The notes beneath the pieces are model-generated. The model made no database searches and was not told the origin of the DNA. It saw nothing but the letters and a program-made list of their open reading frames with translations. Below, in pieces: positions 7,469 through 15,937 of a stretch of DNA of 64,000 nt. Origin of the DNA: CAYHCE01 sp964355015 (lineage in GTDB: Bacteria > Cyanobacteriota > Cyanobacteriia > PCC-6307 > Cyanobiaceae); assembly GCA_964355015.1 (NCBI GenBank), contig CAYHCE010000004.1, forward strand, positions 53,851-117,850, read 5' to 3'. Made by a program: the position numbers and the translations under genes. The stretch's first letter is position 1. Every line of letters starts with the position of its first letter.

Positions 7469-10400
7469 GTGCCCTCAGCAACACCAACCGGCTGGGTGAT
7501 CGGGTGGCTTGGGGCTGCAGCCCTGGCGGCGGCAGGACCGGCCCGGGCCGAGGACACGCCGGCTGTCCCGCCCGGGCCGGTCCTCGCCCCATGGGAACGC
7601 CCCGACACCGCTCAGACCGAGCCACCTCCGGCCGCTGCCGGCGCAACCGCACCGATCGCTCCGGAAGCGGCGTCGCCCGGAGCAGCCCCCTCCCCTGGCG
7701 ACGCCGTTGAGAGGCCCCAGGGCCTGGAGCTTCCGGCTGAGTCCCCTGCTTCGGCTCCGCCCACCACGCAGAGCACGACTCCTGAAGGTGCCGTCGCTCC
7801 CGGTCTGCCGCCACCCAAGGAACTCGACATCACTGCCGATCAGCAGGGCTTCGACCTGGTGATCAACCGGTTCGTGGCCACCGGCCAGGCCAAGGCGCAG
7901 CTGGCCGGTGGCCGTCTGCTGGCAGATCGCATCGAATACGACGCCACCACCCGCACCCTCTACGCCAGCGGCAGTGTGCGCTTCCAGCGTGGCAACCAGT
8001 ATCTCCAGGCCAGCCGGCTGCGCTACAGCCTGATCGAGGGGGAAGGGGAAATGGAGGACGTCTATGGCGTCCTGGATCTGCAGACCAGCCTCGAGGATCT
8101 CGATCCGGAACAACCGCCGGCGAAGCCGCTGACGCCGCCGGAGCCCATCGCCTGCCCGACAGAGCTGCCCCCGATTCCCGACTGGCACCCCCACCCCTGG
8201 AGCGCCACCCTCTGGGGCGGGCAGATGTTCCATTCGGACTTCGGCCAGACCTTTCTGGGTCAGGGGGTCTTCCGGCCCGAATACGTGCTCGGTGCCGGTC
8301 TGCAGAAGCGCCTCAAGCGTGTCGGGCCCTTCGCCCTCGAGCTGGATTTCAACTTCCTGGGGCACTGGGCCTCCGCGCAGAAAGGGAGCAAATACCTCGG
8401 CCCGTTCACCTCCAGTGAGGTGATCGGCCTCAGCAGTACCGCCCAGAGCTTCGGAGAGTTCACCGGTGGCATCGGTCTGCGGGCCTGGTTGCAGCCCTGG
8501 CTGAGCCTCGGCTTCGTTCAGGGGGTGAGCATCAACACCAACCTCAGCAGTTACGAAGACACTTATCGGCGCAAGTCCGCCCGCTTTCTCAACTATCTGG
8601 GCGTGGAACTGGAGGGTTCGCTTTCGCCGCAGTGGTCCCTGGTGGGCCGCATCCATCACCGCTCCGGCGCCTTTGGCGTCTACAACGGCGTCCGGGAGGG
8701 CAGCAATGCCTATCTGCTCGGCCTGCGCTACCGCTTCGGACGGGATCAGGATCCGAAACAGGATCGCCAGGTTGCCCTGCTGCCGGCCAGGGGCTGCGCC
8801 AACCGGCGCGAGGAGCCCCCCGACCGACCGCGGTCTTTGCCGGAAGCGCTGGAACAGGTGGCCATGGGGGGCCTGTCGGCCGCCGACACTCCCCGGCCGC
8901 GAGCCGACGCGGCGGCGGCGCCAGCCGTCGTCCGACCGGCGGCGCCCTCCTTCCGAACCCTCCGGCAGCAGGAACGGACCCGGATGGAGGCGATCAACAG
9001 GATCGAGCAGCGCATCGCTGACGTGCAGGAGCGCGAGGGCCTGGTGATCGAACGGCGCCGCGGCGGCGGCGGCGGCAACAATCTGCGTTCCAGCCAGGAC
9101 AGCGATTTCGGCTCGATCACGCCGCCCCAGGTGCGGCAGCTGCGTTCCGGCAAGCCGCCCCAGGCGGTGTCGGGCACACTGACCCACCTGCGCTATCAGG
9201 CGCCCCGCATCGTTCTGAGCCCCAACGGCTGGAGGGCCTCACGCGCCAGCTTCAGCAACGATCCGTTCACACCCGCTCAGTCCTGGATGGACGCCGACGA
9301 CGTGGTCGTTACCCAGGACCCGAACGGTGACACCCTGATCGAATCGCGCCGGAACCGGCTGCTGCTCGAGGACCGGCTGCCGATTCCCGTGACGAGCACA
9401 ACCCGCATCCGCAAGCAGCAGGAGGTGGAGAACCGCTGGGTACTCGGCTTCGATCGCGAGGACCGTGACGGCTTCTACGTGGGCCGCAGGCTCAAGCCGA
9501 TCCGCATCGGCAAGACGGGCACCCTGCGCCTGGAACCCCAGTTCCTGGTGGAGCGTGCCTACCGGGGCACCACCGACAGCTACCCCCTGCCGGGAGAGTC
9601 CGCCGGCGGACCTGCCGTCACCCAGAACAACCAGCTCGGAGACCTGTTCGGCCTGGAGGCCCGTCTGCAGACGCCGCTGCTGGGCTTCACGGCGGACCTG
9701 AACCTGGACATGTCCACGTTCAATCCCACCAACATCGCCAACGGCACCCGCAGCTGGGGCGAGCTGGAGCGCAGCCTGCGGCTGCCCCTGGTGGGCGACA
9801 CCAAGGCGCGGATCTTCGGTGCCTATCGATTCCGCATCTGGAACGGCACGCTCGGCGAGCAGGACGTGTACTCGGCCTACGGAACCTCGATCGAGAAGAC
9901 TGGGACTCTCCCGCCCCTGGGCCGTCTGCAGAACTCCTATTTCTGGCGTGCCGGCGTGGGCAACTACCAGAGCAACGAGTTCCTGAACCAGGACCAGGAA
10001 TCCCAGAACTTCGCCCAGCTCTGGAGAGCCAACGCCTTCCTCTCCCTCAACAGCTACCTGCCGATCTGGCAGGGCAAGGCGCTCGCCTCCACGCCGGATG
10101 CGGCTCTGCGCTACTCACCGGTGCCGATCGTGCCCGGCTTCGGCCTACAGACCAACATCTCCCTGGGTGTGGCCTACTACGGCGACGGGAACAACCAGAA
10201 CACGCTCTCCTTCTCCAGTGGTGCCACGCTGACCCTGGGCCACTTCAGCAAACCATTCTTCGACTTCACCCAGCTGGCGGTGACCGGCAGCGTCACGGTG
10301 CGGCAAGGGCAGAGCCCGTTCGCCTTCGACCGGGCCGTGGATCTGGGCACGATCGGGATCGGCCTGACCCAGCAGCTGGTGGGCCCTCTGGTGCTCAGTG

Positions 10401-10636
10401 GCGGGGTGGGCGTGAACGTGGATTCGCAGTCGCCCAACTTCGGCGAATCGACCGGATCGTATGTGGAACTGCGCTGGCAGCGTCGGTCCTATGCCCTCAG
10501 CGTTTTCTACAGCCCCTACGAGGGGATCGGGGGCGTGCGGGTGAAACTCAACGACTTCGGCTTCTCCGGCACCGGTGTACCGTTCGTTCCCTATCAACCC
10601 AACCTCCCCCTGCAGCAGCAGAACCGCCTGTTCTGA
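7469..10636 (+). CDS. DUF3769 LptD/OstA-like outer-membrane protein
   Basis: Large (1055 aa) secreted beta-barrel-type protein. A GTG start gives a signal peptide (GWLGAAALAAAGPARAED). A Pro/Ala-rich linker and an OstA-like segment follow (RLLADRIEYDATTRTLYASG, around 140-170), which resembles the LPS-transport beta-jellyroll of LptD/LptA. The C-terminal half alternates polar and hydrophobic strands and ends in an aromatic-rich barrel that closes with QQNRLF. DUF3769 proteins are regarded as the cyanobacterial LptD counterpart that delivers LPS to the outer leaflet. That role comes from the family and was not tested here. Confidence 0.85.
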   Translation: MPSATPTGWVIGWLGAAALAAAGPARAEDTPAVPPGPVLAPWERPDTAQTEPPPAAAGATAPIAPEAASPGAAPSPGDAVERPQGLELPAESPASAPPTTQSTTPEGAVAPGLPPPKELDITADQQGFDLVINRFVATGQAKAQLAGGRLLADRIEYDATTRTLYASGSVRFQRGNQYLQASRLRYSLIEGEGEMEDVYGVLDLQTSLEDLDPEQPPAKPLTPPEPIACPTELPPIPDWHPHPWSATLWGGQMFHSDFGQTFLGQGVFRPEYVLGAGLQKRLKRVGPFALELDFNFLGHWASAQKGSKYLGPFTSSEVIGLSSTAQSFGEFTGGIGLRAWLQPWLSLGFVQGVSINTNLSSYEDTYRRKSARFLNYLGVELEGSLSPQWSLVGRIHHRSGAFGVYNGVREGSNAYLLGLRYRFGRDQDPKQDRQVALLPARGCANRREEPPDRPRSLPEALEQVAMGGLSAADTPRPRADAAAAPAVVRPAAPSFRTLRQQERTRMEAINRIEQRIADVQEREGLVIERRRGGGGGNNLRSSQDSDFGSITPPQVRQLRSGKPPQAVSGTLTHLRYQAPRIVLSPNGWRASRASFSNDPFTPAQSWMDADDVVVTQDPNGDTLIESRRNRLLLEDRLPIPVTSTTRIRKQQEVENRWVLGFDREDRDGFYVGRRLKPIRIGKTGTLRLEPQFLVERAYRGTTDSYPLPGESAGGPAVTQNNQLGDLFGLEARLQTPLLGFTADLNLDMSTFNPTNIANGTRSWGELERSLRLPLVGDTKARIFGAYRFRIWNGTLGEQDVYSAYGTSIEKTGTLPPLGRLQNSYFWRAGVGNYQSNEFLNQDQESQNFAQLWRANAFLSLNSYLPIWQGKALASTPDAALRYSPVPIVPGFGLQTNISLGVAYYGDGNNQNTLSFSSGATLTLGHFSKPFFDFTQLAVTGSVTVRQGQSPFAFDRAVDLGTIGIGLTQQLVGPLVLSGGVGVNVDSQSPNFGESTGSYVELRWQRRSYALSVFYSPYEGIGGVRVKLNDFGFSGTGVPFVPYQPNLPLQQQNRLF

Positions 10637-10637
10637 G

Positions 10638-10658
10638 CAAGGCTCGCTCCGAGCCTTG
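10638..10658. terminator. Stem-loop between convergent genes
   Basis: Perfect 9-bp inverted repeat CAAGGCTCG / CGAGCCTTG with a 3-base loop. It begins just after the DUF3769 stop and 20 bases before the leuD stop on the other strand. There is no T-run, so it is at best an imperfect bidirectional terminator. Confidence 0.5.
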
Positions 10659-10678
10659 ACGCTCGGCGGCGCATCGCC

Positions 10679-11311
10679 TCAGGCCGCCGCGAAGCCGGCG
10701 AGATAGGGCAGCCGTGCCGCCGTGCTCCGCAGCTCCGGGTCATTCGAGAGCAGCTGGGAGGTGGCGTCCCACTGCCCGCTGAGCAGCATCTGGCGCGGAC
10801 CCGCCGGCAGTTCCGCCTTCCAGTGCCGATCGCCGCAGCGCAGCGCGGCAGGGTCGAGCTCGAGTGTGAACACCGTGGTTGGATCCGATTCCACCCTGGC
10901 CTGCAGGAAAAGCATCTCCTCGTGGGGAAGGGTGAGGCAGGGCAGACCGAGGGCCAGGCAGTTGCCGTAGAAGATCTCGGCGAAGCTCTCGCCCACCACG
11001 GCGCGGATTCCCCAGCGCATCAGCGCCTGGGGAGCGTGCTCCCGGCTCGAGCCACAGCCGAAGTTGCGGTTCACCAGCAGCAGCGTGGCTGCCTGACTCT
11101 CGGGCCGATCGAAGGGATGGGCTCCGGCCCGCTCGCTGCGATCGTCGGCGAACACCCTCTCCCCGAGCCCCTCGAAGGTGACGCATTTGAGGAAGCGGGC
11201 CGGGATGATCCGGTCGGTATCGATGTCGTCGCCGGCGACGACCACGGCAGGGCCGCAGACCTGGCGTACCGGACCGAACGGGAACGGGAGGGCGGTAACG
11301 GCTTCAGCCAT
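10679..11311 (-). CDS. leuD: 3-isopropylmalate dehydratase small subunit
   Basis: Small subunit of isopropylmalate isomerase, the second step of leucine synthesis; it completes the active site of LeuC. The ATG chosen here gives 210 residues. A longer in-frame start 60 bases upstream lies within leuC and is less likely. Family motifs include GDDIDTDRIIPARFLK and NFGCGSSREHAP, the swivelling-domain loop. Its start overlaps the end of leuC by 8 bases, so translation is probably coupled. Confidence 0.95.
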   Translation of the reverse strand: MAEAVTALPFPFGPVRQVCGPAVVVAGDDIDTDRIIPARFLKCVTFEGLGERVFADDRSERAGAHPFDRPESQAATLLLVNRNFGCGSSREHAPQALMRWGIRAVVGESFAEIFYGNCLALGLPCLTLPHEEMLFLQARVESDPTTVFTLELDPAALRCGDRHWKAELPAGPRQMLLSGQWDATSQLLSNDPELRSTAARLPYLAGFAAA

Positions 11312-12755
11312 GGGGAACGGAGACGGGAACGGGCAGCGGAGCGGGAGCGGCGGCCAGGAGCTCGCGCACATCGGAGACCCGGCCGGCGATCGCCGCGGCG
11401 ACCACCATCGCCGGGCTCATCAGCAGGGTGCGGCCGCTGGCCGAGCCCTGGCGGCCCTTGAAGTTGCGGTTGCTGGAACTGGCGCTGATCTGGCGACCCT
11501 CAAGCCGATCGGGGTTCATGGCCAGGCACATCGAACAGCCAGGCTCCCGCCACTCGAAACCGGCCTCGCGGAACACGGCATCGAGCCCTTCGGCCTCGGC
11601 CGCCCGGGCCACCTGCTCAGAACCCGGCACCACGAAGGCCTTGATCCCGCTCGCCACCCTTCGCCCCTTCGCCACCGCCGCGGCCGCCCGCAGATCGCTG
11701 AGGCGACCGTTGGTGCAGCTGCCGATGAAGCAGACATCCACCGGCAGCCCGGCGATCGGAGCACCAGGGGTGAGGTCCATGTAGCGGTAGGCCTCCTCGG
11801 CGATCGGTCGTTCGTCGGCCTTCAGCTGCTCCGGGGTGGGGACCGCCTCGTCGACGCCGATGCCCTGGCCAGGCGTGATCCCCCAGGTGACCGTGGGAGC
11901 GATGGCGGCCGCATCGAAGCGGACCTCGTCGTCGAAGACGGCATCGGGACCGCTGGCCAGGGCTTTCCACCAGGCCAGCGCCCGCTCCCAGGCCTCCCCG
12001 GCGGGAACGCAGGGCCGGCCCTTCAGATAGGCGTAGGTGGTGGCGTCGGGATTCACGTAACCGCAGCGGGCTCCCGCCTCGATCGCCATGTTGCAGAGGG
12101 TCATGCGCTCCTCCATCGAGAGGGCGTCGATGCAGGGACCGGCGAATTCGTAGGCATAGCCCACACCGCCCTTGACGCCCAGCGTGCGGATGATGTGCAG
12201 GACCAGATCCTTGGCATAGACGCCGGGCTGCAGGCGTCCCTCCACCCAGAGGCGCCGCACCCTGAGCTTGTTCATCGACAGGCTCTGGCTGGCCAGCACA
12301 TCCCGCACCTGGCTCGTGCCGATGCCGAAGGCGATCGCGCCGAAGGCCCCGTGGGTGGAGGTGTGGGAATCACCGCAGGCCACGGTCATTCCCGGCTGGG
12401 TGAGACCGAGCTCGGGGGCGATCACATGGACGATGCCCTGGCGGCCGCTGCCCAGGCCATGCAGGGTGATGCCGTGCTCGGCGCAGTTGCGCTCGAGGGT
12501 GGCGAGCATCTCCTCGGCGAGGGGATCGACGAAGGGCCGCGCCTGGGAGGTGGTGGGCACGATGTGGTCGACCGTGGCCACGGTGTTGCCGGGATGGCGT
12601 ACGCCCAAGCCGAGGTCCCGCAGGGCCGCGAACGCCTGAGGGCTGGTGACCTCGTGGATGAGGTGCAGGCCGATGAACAGCTGGGTGGAGCCACCGGGCA
12701 GATCCGCCACCCGGTGCAGCTCCCAGACCTTGTCGTACAGCGTGCCGGCGCTCAC
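11304..12755 (-). CDS. leuC: 3-isopropylmalate dehydratase large subunit
   Basis: Aconitase-family [4Fe-4S] enzyme that interconverts 2- and 3-isopropylmalate together with LeuD. Iron-sulfur ligands are visible in CFIGSCTNGRLSD and in the CSMC motif before LAMNPD. The substrate region VACGDSHTSTHGAFGA is also present. I chose the GTG at 12755, which reads (M)SAGTLYDKVWELHRV and is preceded by an AGGAG ribosome-binding site 5 bases upstream. The frame stays open 246 bases further but without family-like sequence. The protein is 483 residues. Confidence 0.95.
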   Translation of the reverse strand: MSAGTLYDKVWELHRVADLPGGSTQLFIGLHLIHEVTSPQAFAALRDLGLGVRHPGNTVATVDHIVPTTSQARPFVDPLAEEMLATLERNCAEHGITLHGLGSGRQGIVHVIAPELGLTQPGMTVACGDSHTSTHGAFGAIAFGIGTSQVRDVLASQSLSMNKLRVRRLWVEGRLQPGVYAKDLVLHIIRTLGVKGGVGYAYEFAGPCIDALSMEERMTLCNMAIEAGARCGYVNPDATTYAYLKGRPCVPAGEAWERALAWWKALASGPDAVFDDEVRFDAAAIAPTVTWGITPGQGIGVDEAVPTPEQLKADERPIAEEAYRYMDLTPGAPIAGLPVDVCFIGSCTNGRLSDLRAAAAVAKGRRVASGIKAFVVPGSEQVARAAEAEGLDAVFREAGFEWREPGCSMCLAMNPDRLEGRQISASSSNRNFKGRQGSASGRTLLMSPAMVVAAAIAGRVSDVRELLAAAPAPLPVPVSVPHG

Positions 12756-12964
12756 CGTGACTCCTGTCGTTGAAAACACCCTAAAACCGGGGGGTCCGGG
12801 GCAGGGGGGCGGGCAGCCGCCACGGCAGGAGATCCGCACATCGACAGAACGCTCCTGTGCCTGCCGTTCCGGGGCGTCCCTCCCAGAGGATCGCCACCAC
12901 TGCTGATGCTGCCGCTGATGACGCACGAAGCAGGGGAACATCCGCTCCCCGCTTCTTCCCGTAG

Positions 12965-12990
12965 AGAAAAAATCCGAGGCCACTCGGATT
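12965..12990 (-). terminator. Rho-independent terminator
   Basis: Read on the minus strand: stem AATCCGAG / CTCGGATT with loop TGGC, followed directly by a run of Ts. It lies 8 bases past the stop codon of the decayed VOC gene and ends the glyA-side minus-strand transcription unit (lipid-carrier transferase, cinA, VOC remnant) ahead of leuC. Confidence 0.85.
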
Positions 12991-12997
12991 GCATACG

Positions 12998-13442
12998 TCA
13001 CCGAGCAGGAGCGCTGCCGGGCTCACTGGGTGAGCAACGAGAATGTGCAGGCGATCCAGCCGGATCCTCCTGCCTCGGCCAGCACATTCCTGTGGCCAGC
13101 GGCGAGCACAGCTCCACCAAGATTCCGCCAGGCCACCGCAGCTATATTCAAACGCGCCGCTGTGCAGGGCTCGTGCAGGCCGTGCCTGCAGATCAGGGGT
13201 GACCAGAGCGATTTCCATGCCGAGCGGCTGCGGCGACTCGCCGGCTCGCACGAACCCGTAGTGTCCGAGGTTGATGTCACCGAGCCGATGGGAAGCGGTG
13301 GCCAGGTCTGTCGCCCCGGTGTCGAGTTCGCCATAGTCCCCGGAGTCATGGAAAAACGGCGTAGGAAGCCAAAGGCCTCTTCAAAGAATGTCAGCGGGGC
13401 GATGACCGTCGACAGGTGGACGCTGACAGAACCAGGATTCAT
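12998..13442 (-). pseudogene. Decayed VOC (glyoxalase/bleomycin-resistance) family gene
   Basis: Three reading frames together spell one VOC-domain protein. Frame 1 from the ATG at 13442 gives PLTFFEEAFGFLRRF. After a one-base shift at an A5/T5 run (13352-13356), frame 2 gives FHDSGDYGELDTGATDLATA, then LGDINLGHYGFVRAGESPQ and LGMEIALVTPDLQ. A second shift near 13135 leads to frame 3, GGILVELCSPLA, ending at 12998. About 20 residues expected between the last two blocks are missing. The ATG overlaps the cinA stop (ATGA), and an intact terminator follows, so this was once the last gene of the cinA operon. It is not expected to make a working protein. Confidence 0.8.
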
Positions 13443-14731
13443 CCACCCAATCGCAGCCGCAGCCGATTCAGGGCTTCCCCAACCGTAAGGGTCTGGATCC
13501 AGGTCCGCCCGCGCTCGGCCCCGAAGCGCACGGGGGCCACCTCGGTGCCATCCGGGCCGGCCACGGCGACGTACACCAGCCCCACCGGCTTCTCGGCACT
13601 GCCGCCACCGGGTCCGGCGATGCCGGTCACGGCCACGGCCCAGTCGCTGCCCAGCCGGCGCCGGGCGCCCTCGGCCATGGCCACCGCCACTGGATCGCTC
13701 ACGGCACCATGGGTTTCAAGCAAGGCCGCCGGCACACCGAGCAACTCCTGCTTGATGCGGTTGCTGTAGGAGATCACTCCGCCCAGGAACCCGTCGGAGG
13801 CGCCGGCCACGGCGGCCAGGGCAGCGCCGATGCCGCCGCCCGTGCAGGATTCGGCCACGGCCACGCTTACCCCCCGCCGGCGCAGCTGCTCCAGCACCAC
13901 CGAAGCCAGGCTGTCGTCGCCAGAGCCATAGCAAAGGCGGCCGGTACGGGCGCGCAGCTCCGCCTCCACCGGCGCCAGCAGCCCCCGTGCCGCCTCGGCC
14001 GTGGCGGCACGGGCGGTCAGCCGCAGCTTCACTTCGCCGGGTCCGGCGTAAGGAGCCACGGTGGGGTTGGTCAGCTCCAGCAGATCGGCCACCTGCTCGG
14101 CCAGGGTCGATTCGCCGATCCCCCAGAACCGCAGCAATCGGCTTTCGAACACCGACCCGGCCAGGCCCTGCTGTCGCAGCCAGGGCACCGCCGTGCCGTT
14201 CCACATGGCCCGCAGCTCAGCCGGCACGCCAGGGAAGGTGAGCACGGTGAACCCAGGCTGCGGACTCCAGATCAGCCCCGGTGCGGTCCCGGTGGGGTTG
14301 GGCAGCCGCACGGCGCCCGCAGGCAGCAGTGCCTGCTTGCGGTTGCTGGCCGCGATCGGCCGCCCCCGGCCGCTGAGCCTGGCCTGGATGTCGACCCAGA
14401 TCTCAGGCCGCTCCACCAGCGGCGTGTCGAAGGCCGCCGCCAGCGCCTCGGTGGTGAGGTCGTCGGGGGTGGGGCCGAGGCCACCGGTGCAGATCAGCAG
14501 GCTGCAGCGCTGCGCCGCCTCGCGCACCACCCGGATCAGGCGCTCGCGGTTGTCGCCCACGACCGTCTGGCGGTAGTGGGGAATGCCGAGGGCCGCCAGT
14601 TCCTCGGCCAGCCAGCGAGCGTTGCCGTTGAGGATGTTGCCGAGCAGCAGCTCGGTGCCGATGCAGAGGATCTCGGCACTGACGCCGGGCCCCTCAGCCG
14701 GAGTCGGTTCAGGGCTGGACATCATGGCCAC
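13439..14731 (-). CDS. cinA: CinA-family nicotinamide-nucleotide amidohydrolase
   Basis: Two-domain protein of 430 residues, linked to pyridine-nucleotide repair and competence/damage genes. The N-terminal molybdopterin-binding-like (COG1058) domain shows EILCIGTELLLGNILNGNA and LLICTGGLGPTPDDLT. The C-terminal amidohydrolase domain shows AVAESCTGGGIG with its catalytic Ser, and VTGIAGPGGGS. Several in-frame ATGs near the start (14731, 14725, 14722) make the exact N-terminus uncertain. The start overlaps the end of the lipid-carrier sugar transferase gene by 23 bases, and the stop overlaps the start of the VOC remnant. This points to one operon. Confidence 0.93.
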   Translation of the reverse strand: MAMMSSPEPTPAEGPGVSAEILCIGTELLLGNILNGNARWLAEELAALGIPHYRQTVVGDNRERLIRVVREAAQRCSLLICTGGLGPTPDDLTTEALAAAFDTPLVERPEIWVDIQARLSGRGRPIAASNRKQALLPAGAVRLPNPTGTAPGLIWSPQPGFTVLTFPGVPAELRAMWNGTAVPWLRQQGLAGSVFESRLLRFWGIGESTLAEQVADLLELTNPTVAPYAGPGEVKLRLTARAATAEAARGLLAPVEAELRARTGRLCYGSGDDSLASVVLEQLRRRGVSVAVAESCTGGGIGAALAAVAGASDGFLGGVISYSNRIKQELLGVPAALLETHGAVSDPVAVAMAEGARRRLGSDWAVAVTGIAGPGGGSAEKPVGLVYVAVAGPDGTEVAPVRFGAERGRTWIQTLTVGEALNRLRLRLGG

Positions 14732-15830
14732 CGTCGCAGGCAGGAGAGGGGGCCGGAGTCTGCAGCTGGCGGCGGGAGGCCATCACCGCGCCGATCAGCA
14801 CGGCCGTGGCCAGGGCCAGCCAGAGAAAGCGCATTTCCACGTTGGCCACCACCAGGGCCAGGGCCGCCAGCCACTGGGTGAAGGCATAGATCAGCAAGAC
14901 CGTGCGGCGGTGGCTGAAGCCGGCTCGCAGCAGACGGTGGTGCAGATGGCGCCGGTCGGGATAGAAGGGGGAATGGCCGTCACTCAGCCGGCCCATGATC
15001 ACGGCCGACATGTCGGCCAGCGGCAGGGACAGGATCAGCAGCGGGAACAGCAGACTCACGGTGGTGAGACCCTTGGCCGGACCCACGATGCTGATGGCCG
15101 CCAGGGCGAACCCGAGGAAGTAGGAGCCGCCGTCGCCCATGAAGATGCGGGCCGGATTGAAGTTGTGGCGCAGGAAACCGAGGCAGGCGCCGGCCAGGGC
15201 GGCCGCCAGCAAACCGGCGGCGCTCTGCTGCAGGCTGAAGCTCACCGACAGCAGGCCGATGGCAGCGATGCCGCCCACCCCGGCCGCCAGCCCATCGAGG
15301 CCATCGATCCAGTTGATCGCATTGGTGATGCCCACCAGCCAGATCAGGGTGGCGAGCAGACTCAGGCCGTCCGGCAGGACCAGAGCCCTGGCGTGCAGAC
15401 CGAACAGCCCCAGGGGCAGATCGATCGCGCCGATCCGCACCCCCTGACTCCAGACCGCCATCGCCACGGCGATCTGCCCCGCCAGACGGGGCAGCGGCGG
15501 CAGGGCGAAGAGGTCGTCGGCCAGGCCGATCACGAAGAAGCAGAGCGAGCCTGCCAGGGTCGTCCAGATCAGCTGATCCTTGGCCGGCAGCACGTTGCCG
15601 AACCCGCCCAGGCCCCAGGTGATCGCCAGAGCGAGGGAAAAGCCAGCCACCATGCCGATCCCGCCCAGCCTCACCATCGGCGTGACGTGCTGCTTGCGGG
15701 GGTCGGGCGCGTCGATCAGGCCGTAGCGCAGGCCGAGGCGACGAACCAGGGGCACGATCAGCGCGGTGAGCAGGGCGGCGCTCACGAAGGTGACGATCGC
15801 CGCGATCAGCGGGCTGGTGGCGATCGTCAC
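14709..15830 (-). CDS. MraY/WecA-family polyprenyl-phosphate sugar-1-phosphate transferase
   Basis: Polytopic membrane enzyme of 373 residues that transfers a HexNAc-1-phosphate (or similar) to a polyprenyl phosphate and so starts synthesis of an envelope glycan. About ten to eleven hydrophobic helices are visible. Signature cytoplasmic loops are DAPDPRKQH near residue 40, ADDLFALPP near 105, NAINWIDGLDGLAAG in the middle and FMGDGGSYFLGF. It is closer to the WecA/TagO branch than to MraY by the HVTP-x-VRLGGIGM pattern, but the sugar cannot be told. It may work with the WecG-type transferase at 31.6 kb. Confidence 0.88.
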   Translation of the reverse strand: MTIATSPLIAAIVTFVSAALLTALIVPLVRRLGLRYGLIDAPDPRKQHVTPMVRLGGIGMVAGFSLALAITWGLGGFGNVLPAKDQLIWTTLAGSLCFFVIGLADDLFALPPLPRLAGQIAVAMAVWSQGVRIGAIDLPLGLFGLHARALVLPDGLSLLATLIWLVGITNAINWIDGLDGLAAGVGGIAAIGLLSVSFSLQQSAAGLLAAALAGACLGFLRHNFNPARIFMGDGGSYFLGFALAAISIVGPAKGLTTVSLLFPLLILSLPLADMSAVIMGRLSDGHSPFYPDRRHLHHRLLRAGFSHRRTVLLIYAFTQWLAALALVVANVEMRFLWLALATAVLIGAVMASRRQLQTPAPSPACDGGHDVQP

Positions 15831-15937
15831 GGCCGCTGCCGCGGCAGCGGCACCTGGGGGCTGGCCAACGCTGGAAGCGCCATCGCGGGGCGAGCCATGA
15901 ACGATCGGACCGTGGGCAGCAGCTTAGGGATCCGTCG

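Noticed and set aside
13030..13488. 152-codon plus-strand open frame between leuC and cinA
   Set aside because: Antisense of the VOC remnant, which explains the protein-like signal on the minus strand.
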